A DNA stretch of 64,000 nucleotides. Source: Magnetococcus sp. PR-3. Its GTDB lineage: Bacteria; Pseudomonadota; Magnetococcia; Magnetococcales; Magnetococcaceae. Position numbers and translations under genes: made by a program. How positions within the stretch are numbered: position 1 is the stretch's first letter; every line of letters begins with the position of its first letter. The stretch covers positions 1 through 64,000 of the forward strand of contig NZ_JBAHUQ010000022.1 of assembly GCF_036689865.1 (NCBI RefSeq), written 5' to 3'. Of this stretch, positions 26,894-36,780 are shown piece by piece. Below the pieces are notes generated by a model. That model did not search any database. It had not been told where the DNA came from and was given only the letters and a program-made list of their open reading frames with translations.

Positions 26894-28044
26894 ACAGCGA
26901 TAAACGACAAAAACGAAAAGGTATTTTAACGCCTTCATCGCAACGTTTAACCATGGAAGAGCGGGTTTATCGCTTTCCCTGGGGCCTGTTTTTGGCGGTT
27001 CTTGCCATTTTAGGTATTGGGTTAGGGGTTCTGTATTCAGCTACGGGTGGGGACAGTAATATTCTCATCAAGCAGGGGGTACGGATTGTCGCCATGCTGA
27101 TGCTGTTTTTTATGTTGGCCTTGGCGGGAGAAAAAGTTTTTCGGCACAACGCCTATTTAATCTACCTCTTGGTGTTATTACTATTGGTGGCGGTATTTGC
27201 CATGGGCCATATCGGTATGGGGGCTCGGCGGTGGATTGATCTGGGGATTATGCGCTTGCAGCCTTCAGAGCTGATGAAGGTGGCTCTGGCGATTGCTCTG
27301 GCGCGTTGGTTTCATGATCGAAATGTGGCCAAAGGTATTGGCTTAAAAGATCTGATCGGCCCCGCTTTTTTGATCGGCCTGCCCATGGTTTTAATCTTAA
27401 AGCAGCCAGATCTGGGTACGGCCATTGCGGTAGCGGCCATTGGGATTACCGTCGTGTTTGTGGCTGGATTGTCATGGAAAATTCTTCTTGGTGGTTTTGT
27501 TATGCTTGGTGCCGCCATGCCCTTGGTATGGAATAGTTTGCATGACTATCAGCGGCGCCGGGTTGAGACGCTCCTCTCCCCAGAGAGTGATCCATTGGGG
27601 GCTGGTTATCACATTATTCAGTCTAAAATTGCAGTGGGATCTGGTGGTGTGTTGGGAAAAGGGTATCTTTCTGGCAGTCAGAACCTGTTGAATTTTCTAC
27701 CTGAACGGCATACCGATTTTATTTTTTCAGTGCTTGCTGAAGAGTGGGGCTTTGTTGGTGCCATTGTTCTGCTTGGGCTTTATGCCATTGTCGTTGCACG
27801 TGGTTTGTTTATCTGTATGACAGCGCGAAACCGCTTTGGAATGCTATTAGCTGTTGGCCTGTTAACCATGTTAGGACTGCAAGTTGTCATTAACATTGGC
27901 ATGGTTGTCGGCATTCTGCCTGTGGTGGGGATACCCCTTCCTCTGGTAAGCTACGGCGGTAGCTCACTATTAACAACAATGGTGGCCATGGGGCTGTTGG
28001 CCCATGTGAGTATCCATTCAAAATCCATGAGCCGGACTGTGTAG
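26890..28044 (+). CDS. rodA: Peptidoglycan glycosyltransferase RodA (MrdB)
   Basis: 384-aa SEDS-family polymerase with about ten membrane segments. Motifs include GMGARRWIDLGIMRLQPSEL, the LKQPDLGTA loop, FIFSVLAEEWGFVGA and the C-terminal GIPLPLVSYGGSSLL, all typical of RodA/FtsW; operon context makes it RodA. It polymerises lipid II into glycan strands with PBP2. The ATG at 26890 overlaps the mrdA stop (ATGA); a TTG at 26872 would give a longer overlap. lpxD follows after 13 nt. Confidence 0.96.
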   Translation: MNSDKRQKRKGILTPSSQRLTMEERVYRFPWGLFLAVLAILGIGLGVLYSATGGDSNILIKQGVRIVAMLMLFFMLALAGEKVFRHNAYLIYLLVLLLLVAVFAMGHIGMGARRWIDLGIMRLQPSELMKVALAIALARWFHDRNVAKGIGLKDLIGPAFLIGLPMVLILKQPDLGTAIAVAAIGITVVFVAGLSWKILLGGFVMLGAAMPLVWNSLHDYQRRRVETLLSPESDPLGAGYHIIQSKIAVGSGGVLGKGYLSGSQNLLNFLPERHTDFIFSVLAEEWGFVGAIVLLGLYAIVVARGLFICMTARNRFGMLLAVGLLTMLGLQVVINIGMVVGILPVVGIPLPLVSYGGSSLLTTMVAMGLLAHVSIHSKSMSRTV

Positions 28045-28057
28045 CCGGGAGTGAATA

Positions 28058-29023
28058 ATGAAATTATCGCAATTGGCCAGTCAGTTGCAGCTGACTTTGC
28101 ATGGCGAAGATGTTGAGATTACAACCGTTTCTCCGGTGGAGTCCGCATCATCAGGTGCGCTCTCGTTTGTGTTAGAACCGGGCTATCTTGAAAAAATGGG
28201 CTCAGCCTCCGCTTTGATCATCAGTCAAAAAGTTGCAGAGACAGGGCAGGTCAAGCGACCACATTTAGTGAGTTCAGCACCGGCACTGGATGCGGGGCGA
28301 GCTGGTCTTTTGCTGGGTATGTCTGGGTTTGGTGCAAACCACCATGGCATTCACCCAAGTGCGGTTGTCAGCTCTAAAGCCACGGTGGGGCAACGGGTTA
28401 GTATTGGCCCCCATGTTGTGGTGGAAGATGATGTGATCCTAGATGATGATGTGGTTTTGCATCCGGGGGTGGTGATCCATCAACGCTGTGAAGTTGGGGC
28501 AGGTACCATCATCCATAGTGGTACCGTTGTGGGCTCCGATGGCTTTGGCTATGAATTTGTCCAGGGTCAGCACCAGCGTATTCCACACTTTGGTAATGTC
28601 GTCATTGAAGAAGGGGTGGAAATTGGTGCCAATACCACCATTGACCGTGCCCGCTTTGGTGAAACACGTATCGGTGCCGGAACCCGTATCGATAACCAGG
28701 TTCAAATTGGACATAATGTTCAAATTGGCAAGAGCTGCATTATTGTTTCTCAGGTGGGTATTGCGGGATCGTGTATCATTGGTGATTATGCCATTCTTGC
28801 TGGTCAAGCGGGCTTGGCGCCCCATGTTGAGGTGGGCTCGGGGGCGCGCATTGGTGCCAGTACAGGGCTGGCCTCCGGTAAAGTGCCTGAGGGTGAAACC
28901 TGGACCGGTTGGTGGGGGCAGCCGCACAGGGAAAATATGCTGCAGATTAGTACTTTAAAGAAACTTCCTGCCTTTATGAAGCAGGTGAAGGCATTTATGA
29001 AAAAGATGGAGAATACCCCATGA
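28058..29023 (+). CDS. lpxD: UDP-3-O-acylglucosamine N-acyltransferase LpxD
   Basis: 321-aa hexapeptide-repeat acyltransferase. An N-terminal uridine-binding domain ([14 protein letters not shown]) leads into a left-handed beta-helix ([14 protein letters not shown] onward; [16 protein letters not shown]). Catalytic His219 sits in QIGHNVQIG, and a helical C-terminus follows. It adds the N-linked acyl chain in lipid A synthesis. GGGAG is 6 nt upstream. Its place after rodA is unusual: the common site is the bamA-skp-lpxD-fabZ-lpxA cluster, so this could be a relocated or second copy. Its stop overlaps the next gene (ATGA). Confidence 0.93.
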   Translation: MKLSQLASQLQLTLHGEDVEITTVSPVESASSGALSFVLEPGYLEKMGSASALIISQKVAETGQVKRPHLVSSAPALDAGRAGLLLGMSGFGANHHGIHPSAVVSSKATVGQRVSIGPHVVVEDDVILDDDVVLHPGVVIHQRCEVGAGTIIHSGTVVGSDGFGYEFVQGQHQRIPHFGNVVIEEGVEIGANTTIDRARFGETRIGAGTRIDNQVQIGHNVQIGKSCIIVSQVGIAGSCIIGDYAILAGQAGLAPHVEVGSGARIGASTGLASGKVPEGETWTGWWGQPHRENMLQISTLKKLPAFMKQVKAFMKKMENTP

Positions 29024-30147
29024 ACATGACCAGCCATGTGCAAAACCGCTATGCCGCAGGTGCCCAGGCCGTTGAGCCAGAGCTGTGCTGCCCGGTGGAC
29101 TATGATCAAGATCTTTTGAAACTGTTGCCTAAAGAGATTGTTGATCGGGATTATGGATGTGGGGATCCCTCCCGCTATGTCAAAGCGGGTGATACCGTTT
29201 TGGATTTAGGCTCTGGTGGCGGTAAAATCTGCTACATGGCAGCTCAATTGGTGGGAGAGGGCGGGCGTGTGATCGGTGTGGATATGACCGATGATATGCT
29301 GGCTTTAGCCCGCCAGTTTCAGTCTGAGATGGCCGAGAAGTTGGGTGAGGATCGGGTTGCGTTCCATAAGGGGCAAATTCAGGATTTGGCGTTGAGTTTG
29401 GATGCGGTCTCGGCCTATTTAGCTGAACACCCCGTGCAGAGCGTGGAGCAGATGCAAGCCTTTGAGGCTTGGAAGCAGGCTCAGCGCTCAGAAAGCCCAA
29501 TGATTCCATCCAACTCTGTGGATCTGGTGGTTTCCAACTGCGTGCTGAACTTGGTGGATGATGCCCATAAGCAGCAGTTAATGTCAGAAATTTTTAGAGT
29601 TCTTAAGCCTGGAGGCCGAGCAGCAATCTCCGATATTGTCAGTGATGCACCCATTCCTGATGCAATGAAAAATGATCCTGAACTCTGGTCTGGTTGTATT
29701 TCTGGTGCTTTTGAAGAGGCAGGGTTTGGGGATGCTTTCCGTGCGGCTGGCTTTGTGGGGGTTGCTTACGATAAGTGGGATGAAAAACCGTGGCGGGTAG
29801 AGGGGGGCATTGAGTTCCGCTCTGTCACCATCGTAGCTCATAAGCCGCCCGTGGTTGATCCATCCGATCAAGGCCATGCTGTTATTTATAAAGGCCCCTT
29901 TACCCATGTCACCGATGAGTGGGAAAATATCTACCCCTGTGGGCAACGTATTGCGGTCAATAAGCAGACCTATGAGCTGCTGGGGCGTGAGCCTTATGTC
30001 GAACATTTTATTCGCATGGCACCGGCACGGAGTATGTTGCCAACACCCTTTACCCAAGGTCCCGGTACCATCCGTCCTGTTGAGATGATTCGAGGTGGCT
30101 CCAGCAGCAGTGGTGGAAGCTGCACCCCTGGTGGGGGCTGCTGTTGA
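29020..30147 (+). CDS. arsM: ArsM-type arsenite S-adenosylmethionine methyltransferase
   Basis: 375 aa. The ArsM hallmarks are present: YGCGDP with C47, SAM motif [43 protein letters not shown] with C174 and SGCISGA with C226, matching the arsenic-binding cysteines of characterised ArsM proteins, plus a C23-C24 pair. A C-terminal domain of ~110 residues ends in a Ser/Gly linker and GGGCC. It should methylate As(III). The start ATG overlaps the lpxD stop, and the 3' end overlaps the DUF2064 gene, a known partner of arsM in arsenosugar gene sets. The exact final product is inferred. Confidence 0.88.
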   Translation: MNMTSHVQNRYAAGAQAVEPELCCPVDYDQDLLKLLPKEIVDRDYGCGDPSRYVKAGDTVLDLGSGGGKICYMAAQLVGEGGRVIGVDMTDDMLALARQFQSEMAEKLGEDRVAFHKGQIQDLALSLDAVSAYLAEHPVQSVEQMQAFEAWKQAQRSESPMIPSNSVDLVVSNCVLNLVDDAHKQQLMSEIFRVLKPGGRAAISDIVSDAPIPDAMKNDPELWSGCISGAFEEAGFGDAFRAAGFVGVAYDKWDEKPWRVEGGIEFRSVTIVAHKPPVVDPSDQGHAVIYKGPFTHVTDEWENIYPCGQRIAVNKQTYELLGREPYVEHFIRMAPARSMLPTPFTQGPGTIRPVEMIRGGSSSSGGSCTPGGGCC

Positions 30148-30746
30148 GATTAAATTTGGCACTGATGGCCCGTGTACCCCAGCTTGGTAAGGTTAAAACC
30201 AGGCTGGCGGCTACACTGGGTGATCAGACCGCATTGCATGCCCACTGTACGTTATTGAAACATGTGGCCAAACAGCTTCATGCTTGGCCCGGCTCATTGA
30301 CCTTATGGGCAACCCCTTCCGCTGAACATCCCCTGTTTGAACAACTATTCCCTACGGCTCAACGATCTCTTCAGCCCCAGGGGGATTTGGGTGAGCGTCT
30401 GATGCATGCGGTGGATAGCGGCTTGCAACAAGCTGATGGTGTCGTGTTGTTAGGGGCGGATGCCGCTTCTGTTACACCGGCATTGTTGCTACAGGCCGCC
30501 CAAGCATTGCTTACCCATGATGTTGTGATGGCCCCTGCTGAGGATGGGGGCTATATTCTGCTGGGGGTTAAACAGTGTGTGCCCAGCCTGTTTCAGCAGA
30601 TTACCTGGGGTGGGGAGGCTGTGGCTCAGCAAACCCGACAGGCTATTGTTAAGCAGGGGCTGACGCTGTGGGAAAGTGAACCGCAGTGGGATGTGGATAC
30701 CCCCGAAGATTGGAGCCGTTTTTTACAGAACTTTCAGCCTAACTGA
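30144..30746 (+). CDS. DUF2064 glycosyltransferase (arsenosugar-associated TIGR04282 type)
   Basis: 200-aa GT-A-like nucleotidyl/glycosyltransferase fold. It has MARVPQLGKVKTRLAATLG near the N-terminus, GDLGERLMHAV, the metal-binding LLGADAASVTPALL and APAEDGGYILLGV, then WDVDTPEDW. These are the motifs of the DUF2064/TIGR04282 family annotated with arsenosugar biosynthesis. The frame must begin at TTG 30144 to keep the first beta strand (LNLALMARVP); this gives a TTGA overlap with arsM. An ATG at 30165 would cut the strand. It ends the long mre-to-arsenic gene string. The function is by family association. Confidence 0.82.
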   Translation: MRLNLALMARVPQLGKVKTRLAATLGDQTALHAHCTLLKHVAKQLHAWPGSLTLWATPSAEHPLFEQLFPTAQRSLQPQGDLGERLMHAVDSGLQQADGVVLLGADAASVTPALLLQAAQALLTHDVVMAPAEDGGYILLGVKQCVPSLFQQITWGGEAVAQQTRQAIVKQGLTLWESEPQWDVDTPEDWSRFLQNFQPN

Positions 30747-31288
30747 GTACCGGTTTTGGTTGAGTAATAGAGGTGTCTTATTACTGGTATGCCATCTCTG
30801 TGTCTCCTATCCCCATTCCATGAGATCTCTCCGGCTTTAGTGTAGGTAGCTTCTCCTTCACAGATCTTATTCTGAGCTAAATGGGGATCCGCTTTTCCTC
30901 TCTTTGGTTTTTTCCTGCACGCTTACCACGCAAAAAAATGGTGTTTCAGTAGTCGCGTCAGCCTGTACTTGATCTAGGTCTAATATGGGGCGCTGTTAAG
31001 TCGATGGCCTTTATGGTGTATGCCATGCTCCGATAGATCTCTTAATCTAAGTGTACTTTCGCCTACATTTGATCGACAAGCCAACGATTCTGTTTACCTT
31101 TTAAAAGTGCCACTATTCGGTCAAATATGGAAAGTCGATAGGTAGAAATATCACTGTTTCGGCATGGCTCGATCACCAAATTTAGTGGGGGGTATTCAAT
31201 TCCAAAATGGTGCGGGTTTCTACTGTTTCTGCGTGCCAATTAGGCTATGATCGTTCTTTCTTCATGCACAGTTTGATATCTTTTATGG
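30747..31288. other. Gene-free interval of 542 bases
   Basis: Separates the mre/arsenic gene string from the YcjX-like gene. No ORF with coding character, tRNA, strong hairpin terminator or repeat was found by eye. It presumably carries the promoter of the YcjX/YcjF pair. A small RNA cannot be excluded. Confidence 0.5.
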
Positions 31289-32704
31289 TTGAACGTGACG
31301 GATCTTGCTTTGAATCGATGGATTACCCAAAAACGTGCCCAGCTCGATGAGCTGGTCAATGCTGCTATGGACCGCTCCGTTCGTCTGGCTGTTACCGGCT
31401 TAAGCCAGAGCGGCAAGACGGTCTTTATCAATGCGTTGACCCATCAAATCTTACACGGCTTTCATGGGGCTGGTGCAGCTCACTTGGATGTGCTCACCCA
31501 AGGTCGCTTTAAAGGTTCTATCACACTGCCCACCGGCCCGGGGGATGCCCCTCGTTTTCCCTATGAAGACCAAATTCAACAGTTAACCGCCGACCAGCCT
31601 TTATGGCCCCGTGCCACGGATGGTTTGAGCGAAGTGCGTCTGGCCATCCGTTATCAGCCCTCAGGTATGTTCAAACGTCGCCTGAATAAAGATGCTGTTT
31701 TGCAGCTGGATCTGGTGGACTACCCTGGCGAGTGGCTTTTGGATTTGCCTCTTTTGGAGCAGAGCTTTGAACAGTGGTCTGCACAGATCCACAGGCTATG
31801 TCTGGATGAACCACGTCTGACATTGGCCAAGGCGTGGCTACAGATGCTTGGGGAACTTGACCCGCATCATTCAGCGGATACCAACACCCTGGCACAGTTA
31901 CACCATGCTTACCGGGATTTTCTTGTTCGTGGTAAATCCCGCGAGGGTGGCTTAAGTCTTTTACAGCCCGGTGGCTTTCTGGTTCCTGGTAAATGGCGCG
32001 ATGCGCCTTGGATGCTCTTTTGCCCTTTGCCTGCGAAATTTCAGGGAACAGCCTTGTGGCAGGCGATGGAAGCCCATTATGAAGCGTATAAAGTCCATAT
32101 GGTGGTGGGCTTTCAGCAGGAACATTTCGCCCGTTTTGACCGGCAAATCGTGCTGGTTGACCTGCTAGAGGCGCTAAGTCGGGGTCCTTCCCGTTTTTCA
32201 GATATGCAACAGGCCCTGTTATCCATTTTAGATACCTTTCAATATGGAAGGTCCGGTCCTCTGGGGCGTATGTTAAACCCCAGCATTGATAAATTGCTTT
32301 TTGCGGCGACCAAAGTGGATCAAGTCGCTGCAGATCAGCATGAAAACCTGGCCCGTTTGATTGGTAAAATGGTGGCAAGACCAGCCAATGAAGCCGCTTT
32401 TCTTGGTGTCGATATTAAAACCATCGCCCTCTCATCCGTTGTCTGTACACGTACGGTGATGCGGGAACATGAGGGATGTCAGTTGGCCTTTGTTCAAGGT
32501 CGGCTAAAAGATCAGGCACGGGACGTGCTTCTTTATCCTGGTGCCGTACCCACCTCCATCCCTACGGCAGATGATTGGCCCGGGGATCGATTCCAGTTTA
32601 TGGCGTTTGAACCGCCACGCCTTGGTGGTGTACAAGGGGGCGTTTTGCCCCATATGCGGTTGGATCAAACACTGCAATTCCTTGTGGGGGACAAGTTCTC
32701 ATAA
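31289..32704 (+). CDS. YcjX-like P-loop protein (DUF463)
   Basis: 471 aa. Walker A GLSQSGKT lies at 37-44 after VRLAVT, and family blocks include DLVDYPGEWLLDLPLLEQSF, QIVLVDLLEALSRGP and KLLFAATKVDQV, as in E. coli YcjX. That protein is linked to the phage-shock/envelope-stress regulon. There are several possible starts: TTG 31289 and GTG 31295 are in frame and neither has a clear Shine-Dalgarno; the ATG at 31285 is out of frame. It overlaps the YcjF-like gene by one base (TAATG), reproducing the ycjX-ycjF pair, but no psp genes adjoin. The molecular role of the family is poorly known. Confidence 0.86.
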   Translation: MNVTDLALNRWITQKRAQLDELVNAAMDRSVRLAVTGLSQSGKTVFINALTHQILHGFHGAGAAHLDVLTQGRFKGSITLPTGPGDAPRFPYEDQIQQLTADQPLWPRATDGLSEVRLAIRYQPSGMFKRRLNKDAVLQLDLVDYPGEWLLDLPLLEQSFEQWSAQIHRLCLDEPRLTLAKAWLQMLGELDPHHSADTNTLAQLHHAYRDFLVRGKSREGGLSLLQPGGFLVPGKWRDAPWMLFCPLPAKFQGTALWQAMEAHYEAYKVHMVVGFQQEHFARFDRQIVLVDLLEALSRGPSRFSDMQQALLSILDTFQYGRSGPLGRMLNPSIDKLLFAATKVDQVAADQHENLARLIGKMVARPANEAAFLGVDIKTIALSSVVCTRTVMREHEGCQLAFVQGRLKDQARDVLLYPGAVPTSIPTADDWPGDRFQFMAFEPPRLGGVQGGVLPHMRLDQTLQFLVGDKFS

Positions 32705-33918
32705 TGGCTACAGATACCTGGGCAAGACCCGTGATGGTGGAGTTATCCGAGCAGGAAGCGGAAGCTCTAAAACAAGACACGTCTGCTGTGCAGAGCCCTT
32801 CAATGGCGCAAACAACACCGGAGACCAATACGGTCAAAACGGAAGCGTCCATGCCTGCCCACGCAGCGCAACCTGCTGAACCTCAGACAACCCCGCAGGA
32901 AGAGAGCAGTTGGCACTCCAACGTGGTGCAAAATGTGGTGCAGGGGAGTTGGGATGATACCTTGCCAGAACGCATGCGCGAAGCTGCGACCAAACCTGTC
33001 GAGATCACCAAAAAGATGATGCAGTATGCCGCTGCAGTTCGGGCACCACGTGGGGGCTTACTCTCCTGGCGCAGTTTTGCCTTGGCCTTATTACTCTTTT
33101 TTGCGGCATTGATGGTGGAAAATGCGGTGTTGTTCCTTGATGAACAGTACCAATACTCTATGGTTCTGGGGGTGTTTTTCTCCATCCTGGCTGGGTTGAT
33201 GGTCACCTCTGTTAGCTGGTGGGCTTTTCGTGAATGGCGGCTCTATGCCAAGCAAAAGGATGTAACCCGTTATCGGGAAAAATCCTTGGATCTCATGCAG
33301 CGTAGTAGCTCGGGTGAAGCCCAACCTCTGCTGGATAAAATCTCCCGCCTCTACGCCAACCGCCCTGAAATGCGTTATGGCTTGGTACGGTATCAGGAGA
33401 CCAGTACAACCTGTTTGACTGATGGTGAAATGCTTACCGCCTACTCACATGAGGCGATGTCAGCACTGGATAGTCAGGCTTGCAGCATTGTGGTACGCCA
33501 TGCCGCTACCTCTTCCTTAATGACGGCCATTAGCCCCATTGCTATTTTGGATGCTGCGATCTTTATTTGGCGTAATACCAAAATGATGCGTGAAGTGGCC
33601 CAGTGTTATGGTTTTCGTCCAGGCTTTGGGGGCACCATGTCGTTGATGAGCTATGTTGCCCAAGGGTTGGTCGGGGCTGGTACCTCTGAGTTGATGGTGG
33701 ATGGTGCCAGTGATGCCATGGGTGACTCTTTAGCATCGGTTTTTGCCGCACGTGCTGGTCAAGGCTTGTTAGGTGGCGTGTTTACCGCGCGGGTGGGGAT
33801 CCACACCATGCGTTACTGTCGCCCTATACCATTTGATGCCAAAACCAACCCGACGATGGGCCGGATGCGCAAAGAGCTGGTTTCGGCCGTTAAAGGTGCC
33901 TTGAAATCCAAGTCGTAA
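32704..33918 (+). CDS. YcjF-like inner membrane protein (DUF697/TIGR01620)
   Basis: 404 aa. The N-terminal ~110 residues are polar and low complexity (Gln/Thr/Pro-rich). Two membrane segments follow (~118-140 and ~149-172), then a cytoplasmic domain with RYGLVRYQETSTTCLTDGEML and the DUF697-like C-terminal part (SPIAILDAAIFIWRNTKMMREVAQCYG; GQGLLGGVFTARVGI). It pairs with the YcjX-like GTPase-fold protein by a TAATG stop-start overlap and is expected to act with it at the inner membrane under envelope stress. The function is inferred from the pair. Confidence 0.85.
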   Translation: MATDTWARPVMVELSEQEAEALKQDTSAVQSPSMAQTTPETNTVKTEASMPAHAAQPAEPQTTPQEESSWHSNVVQNVVQGSWDDTLPERMREAATKPVEITKKMMQYAAAVRAPRGGLLSWRSFALALLLFFAALMVENAVLFLDEQYQYSMVLGVFFSILAGLMVTSVSWWAFREWRLYAKQKDVTRYREKSLDLMQRSSSGEAQPLLDKISRLYANRPEMRYGLVRYQETSTTCLTDGEMLTAYSHEAMSALDSQACSIVVRHAATSSLMTAISPIAILDAAIFIWRNTKMMREVAQCYGFRPGFGGTMSLMSYVAQGLVGAGTSELMVDGASDAMGDSLASVFAARAGQGLLGGVFTARVGIHTMRYCRPIPFDAKTNPTMGRMRKELVSAVKGALKSKS

Positions 33919-33965
33919 ACCCCGTAAGGTGATCTTTTACATTTCCTGGTTTAAAGGAGCAAATC

Positions 33966-35051
33966 ATGTCTCGAGTCTTTAATTTTAGTGCTGGCCCCGC
34001 CGTCTTACCGTTGTCGGTGTTGGAGCAGGCCCAGGCCGAGATGGTAGACTACCAGGGGACCGGTATGTCGGTCATGGAAATGAGCCATCGCTCTCCGGCC
34101 TACATGGCCATTATTGAAGAAGCGGAGGCTCTGGTCCGTGAGCTGATGGGGGTGCCTGAGGGCTATAAGGTGCTCTTTCAGCAAGGTGGTGCAACGGGTC
34201 AGTTTACGACCATCCCTATGAACTTATTAACAGACCGCAGCCAAAAAGCTGCGTATGTTCATACAGGTGCATGGTCTAAAAAAGCGATCTCTGAAGCGAA
34301 AAAACAGTGTGATAATGTCGCTGTTGTTGCCAGCAGTGAGGCCACCAACTTTAATTTCATTCCCAAACAAAGTGATTGGGAAGATATTTCAGATGCGGCC
34401 TATTTGCATATCACCAACAACAATACCATCTATGGAACCGAATACCACTGGACCCCAGATGTCGGAGATATACCGCTGATTGGGGATATGTCCTCCAACA
34501 TTCTCTCTCGTTCGCTGGATGTCTCTAAGTACGGCATTATCTATGCCGGTGCTCAAAAGAATCTAGGCCCTTCTGGGGTGACGTTGGTGATTGTACGGGA
34601 TGATCTGCTGGGCCGTAACAGCGGGTTGCCTTTGATGCTTGACTACAAAGCGCAAGCTGAAAAAGAGTCCATGCTTAATACTCCACCTACCTATGCCATT
34701 TATATTTTGGGCTTGGTACTTAAATGGGTCAAAGCCCAAGGTGGGGTTAAGGGGGTTGAGCAGAACAATGTGGCCAAGGCTGAAATGCTCTACAGTGCGA
34801 TTGATGATATCGCCTTTTATAACTGCCCAACCGATGTTGCCAGCCGATCACGCATGAATGTGCCCTTTACACTGGCGGATGATGGACTGAACGCAACTTT
34901 CCTCAGTGAAGCCAAAGAGGCTGGGTTGGTGACGCTAAAAGGGCACCGTTCAGTGGGTGGCATGCGTGCTTCTATCTATAACGCCATGCCCATGGAGGGT
35001 GTTGAGGCTTTGGTTGGCTTTATGGCTGACTTTGCCAAGCGTAACGGTTAA
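33966..35051 (+). CDS. serC: Phosphoserine aminotransferase SerC
   Basis: 361-aa class V PLP aminotransferase. NFSAGPAVLP and MSVMEMSHRSP mark SerC; the PLP lysine is K198 in YAGAQKNLGPSG; GGATGQF and the C-terminal KGHRSVGGMRASIYNA bind substrate phosphate. It converts 3-phosphohydroxypyruvate and glutamate to phosphoserine in serine synthesis, and can also serve pyridoxal phosphate synthesis. AAAGGAG lies 6-8 nt before the ATG. It is followed by a strong terminator and then serA, so the two serine genes are adjacent but probably separately expressed. Confidence 0.97.
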   Translation: MSRVFNFSAGPAVLPLSVLEQAQAEMVDYQGTGMSVMEMSHRSPAYMAIIEEAEALVRELMGVPEGYKVLFQQGGATGQFTTIPMNLLTDRSQKAAYVHTGAWSKKAISEAKKQCDNVAVVASSEATNFNFIPKQSDWEDISDAAYLHITNNNTIYGTEYHWTPDVGDIPLIGDMSSNILSRSLDVSKYGIIYAGAQKNLGPSGVTLVIVRDDLLGRNSGLPLMLDYKAQAEKESMLNTPPTYAIYILGLVLKWVKAQGGVKGVEQNNVAKAEMLYSAIDDIAFYNCPTDVASRSRMNVPFTLADDGLNATFLSEAKEAGLVTLKGHRSVGGMRASIYNAMPMEGVEALVGFMADFAKRNG

Positions 35052-35087
35052 GCCCATGCTCGTTCGTACAGGTGCATAGCTTTTTTT

Positions 35088-35126
35088 AAGGGGGGAGACG
35101 CTGCAGAGGTCTCCCCCTTTGTTGTT
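35088..35126 (+). terminator. Rho-independent terminator between serC and serA
   Basis: Nine-bp GC-rich stem (GGGGGAGAC 35091-35099 with GTCTCCCCC 35109-35117) and 9-nt loop, extended by A-T pairs and followed by TTTGTTGTTTTTT. Confidence 0.85.
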
Positions 35127-35164
35127 TTTTGGAGTGGAAATCAATCGATTTAGGGGAAGTGCAG

Positions 35165-36748
35165 ATGGCCAAAGTGTTGATCGCCGATAAAATGTCACCC
35201 ATGGCAGAAGAGGTCTTTCGTGCCCGTGGTCTGGAGGTAGATGTTAAGGTGGGCATGAGCCCCGAAGAGCTGCTGACCTGTATCGATCAATATGATGGTA
35301 TCGCCATTCGTTCTGCCACCCGCTTACCGCCAGAAGCTATTCAAGCCGCCACCAAGCTGAAGGTCGTGGGGCGTGCGGGCATTGGTGTGGATAATGTGGA
35401 TATTCCTTCGGCATCCCAAAAGGGCATCATCGTGATGAACACCCCTTTTGGAAATGCTATCACCACGGCTGAGCTTGGTGTGACTTTAGCCATGGCAGCA
35501 GCCCGGCATATTCCGGCCGCTACAGCTTCTACCAAGGCGGGCAAGTGGGAAAAAAGCCGTTTTATGGGTCGGGAGTTGTCCGGTAAAACCGCAGGTGTCG
35601 TTGGTTTGGGTAATGTCGGGCGTTTGGTGGCCCAACGTTTGGCCGGGTTGGATATGAAAGTACTGGCCTATGATCCTTTTATTAATAAAGATCGGGCCAT
35701 CTCTTTAGGCTTGGAGCTTGTCGAGACCCCCGAAGATTTATGGCCCAGGGTCGATCTGCTAACCGTTCATACCCCGTTGAATGATCACACCCGCAATATG
35801 GTCAATGCAGATGTGATTGCACAGATGAAAGATGGGGTCATTCTCGTTAACTGTGCCCGTGGTGGCATCTATAATGAAGATGCGCTGTATGATGGACTGA
35901 AATCAGGCAAAGTTTATGCGGCGGGTTTGGATGTTTATGCCAATGAGCCTGCCCGTGAGCATAAACTGTTTGAACTGGATAATGTGGTCGCGACCCCGCA
36001 TTTAGGGGGTTCTACCAAGGAAGCTCAAACCCGTGTGGCCATTCAGGTGGCTGAGCAGATCAGTGACTATTTAGTGGGTGGGGTTGTTAAAAATGCCCTG
36101 AACATTCCTTCGGTATCTGAAGCGGAGCTACCTACGTTACGCCCCTATCTCACCCTGGTTGAAAAATTGGGGACGACCCTTGGGCAAATTGTTGAGACCG
36201 GGGTGCTTAAGGTGGAGGTCATCTACCAAGGCGAGGTCTCTAAGCTCAAGCGTGCACCCATTACCACCGCACTGTTAAAGAGTTTTCTCACCCCAATGAT
36301 GGATGGGGTGGTGAACATGGTGAATGCCAACCTAGTAGCTGAACAGCGGGGAATTCAGATTGTGGAGTCCAGCGCCAGTGGTACCGGTGCTTTTACCTCA
36401 CTGATCCGGGTGGTGGTCACCACGGAGCGCCGTAGTCGCTGTGTGACGGGTACGTTGTTTAATGGGAGTGAGCCCCGCCTGATCTCAATGGATGAAATTC
36501 CTATTGAAGCTCAGCCTGATGGTCAGCTTCTTTTCATTGCTAATGATGATGCCCCAGGTTTGATCGGCCGAGTTGGTACCTGCTTAGGGGATGCTGGGGT
36601 TAACATATCCAGCTTCCATCTGGGACGTGAAAAAGAGGGGGGGCGCGCCATTGCCTTCATCAATGTGGATTCGGATGTCTCACAAGATCTTATCCAAACC
36701 CTACATGATACGCCCAACGTGCAAGAGGTGAAGTTGATCCGTTATTAA
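35165..36748 (+). CDS. serA: D-3-phosphoglycerate dehydrogenase SerA (long form with ACT domain)
   Basis: 527 aa. The NAD-binding GLGNVG is at 147-152; catalytic R232 (NCARGGIY), E261 (ANEPAREH) and H279 (TPHLGGSTKEAQ) are present. An intervening allosteric-substrate-binding domain (~300-450) and a C-terminal ACT domain (~455-527, NDDAPGLIGRVGTCLGDAGVN) make it the long form, often serine-inhibited. It oxidises 3-phosphoglycerate to start serine synthesis. The ATG at 35165 has GGGGAAG upstream; an extension to 35129 is unlikely. A strong terminator follows. Confidence 0.96.
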   Translation: MAKVLIADKMSPMAEEVFRARGLEVDVKVGMSPEELLTCIDQYDGIAIRSATRLPPEAIQAATKLKVVGRAGIGVDNVDIPSASQKGIIVMNTPFGNAITTAELGVTLAMAAARHIPAATASTKAGKWEKSRFMGRELSGKTAGVVGLGNVGRLVAQRLAGLDMKVLAYDPFINKDRAISLGLELVETPEDLWPRVDLLTVHTPLNDHTRNMVNADVIAQMKDGVILVNCARGGIYNEDALYDGLKSGKVYAAGLDVYANEPAREHKLFELDNVVATPHLGGSTKEAQTRVAIQVAEQISDYLVGGVVKNALNIPSVSEAELPTLRPYLTLVEKLGTTLGQIVETGVLKVEVIYQGEVSKLKRAPITTALLKSFLTPMMDGVVNMVNANLVAEQRGIQIVESSASGTGAFTSLIRVVVTTERRSRCVTGTLFNGSEPRLISMDEIPIEAQPDGQLLFIANDDAPGLIGRVGTCLGDAGVNISSFHLGREKEGGRAIAFINVDSDVSQDLIQTLHDTPNVQEVKLIRY

Positions 36749-36780
36749 ACCTGTTCAATTATCCGGATCTGTTGGAAGCA

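Noticed and set aside
29020-30147. UbiE or generic methyltransferase assignment
   Set aside because: The three spaced ArsM cysteines and the arsenosugar-associated downstream gene fit ArsM far better.
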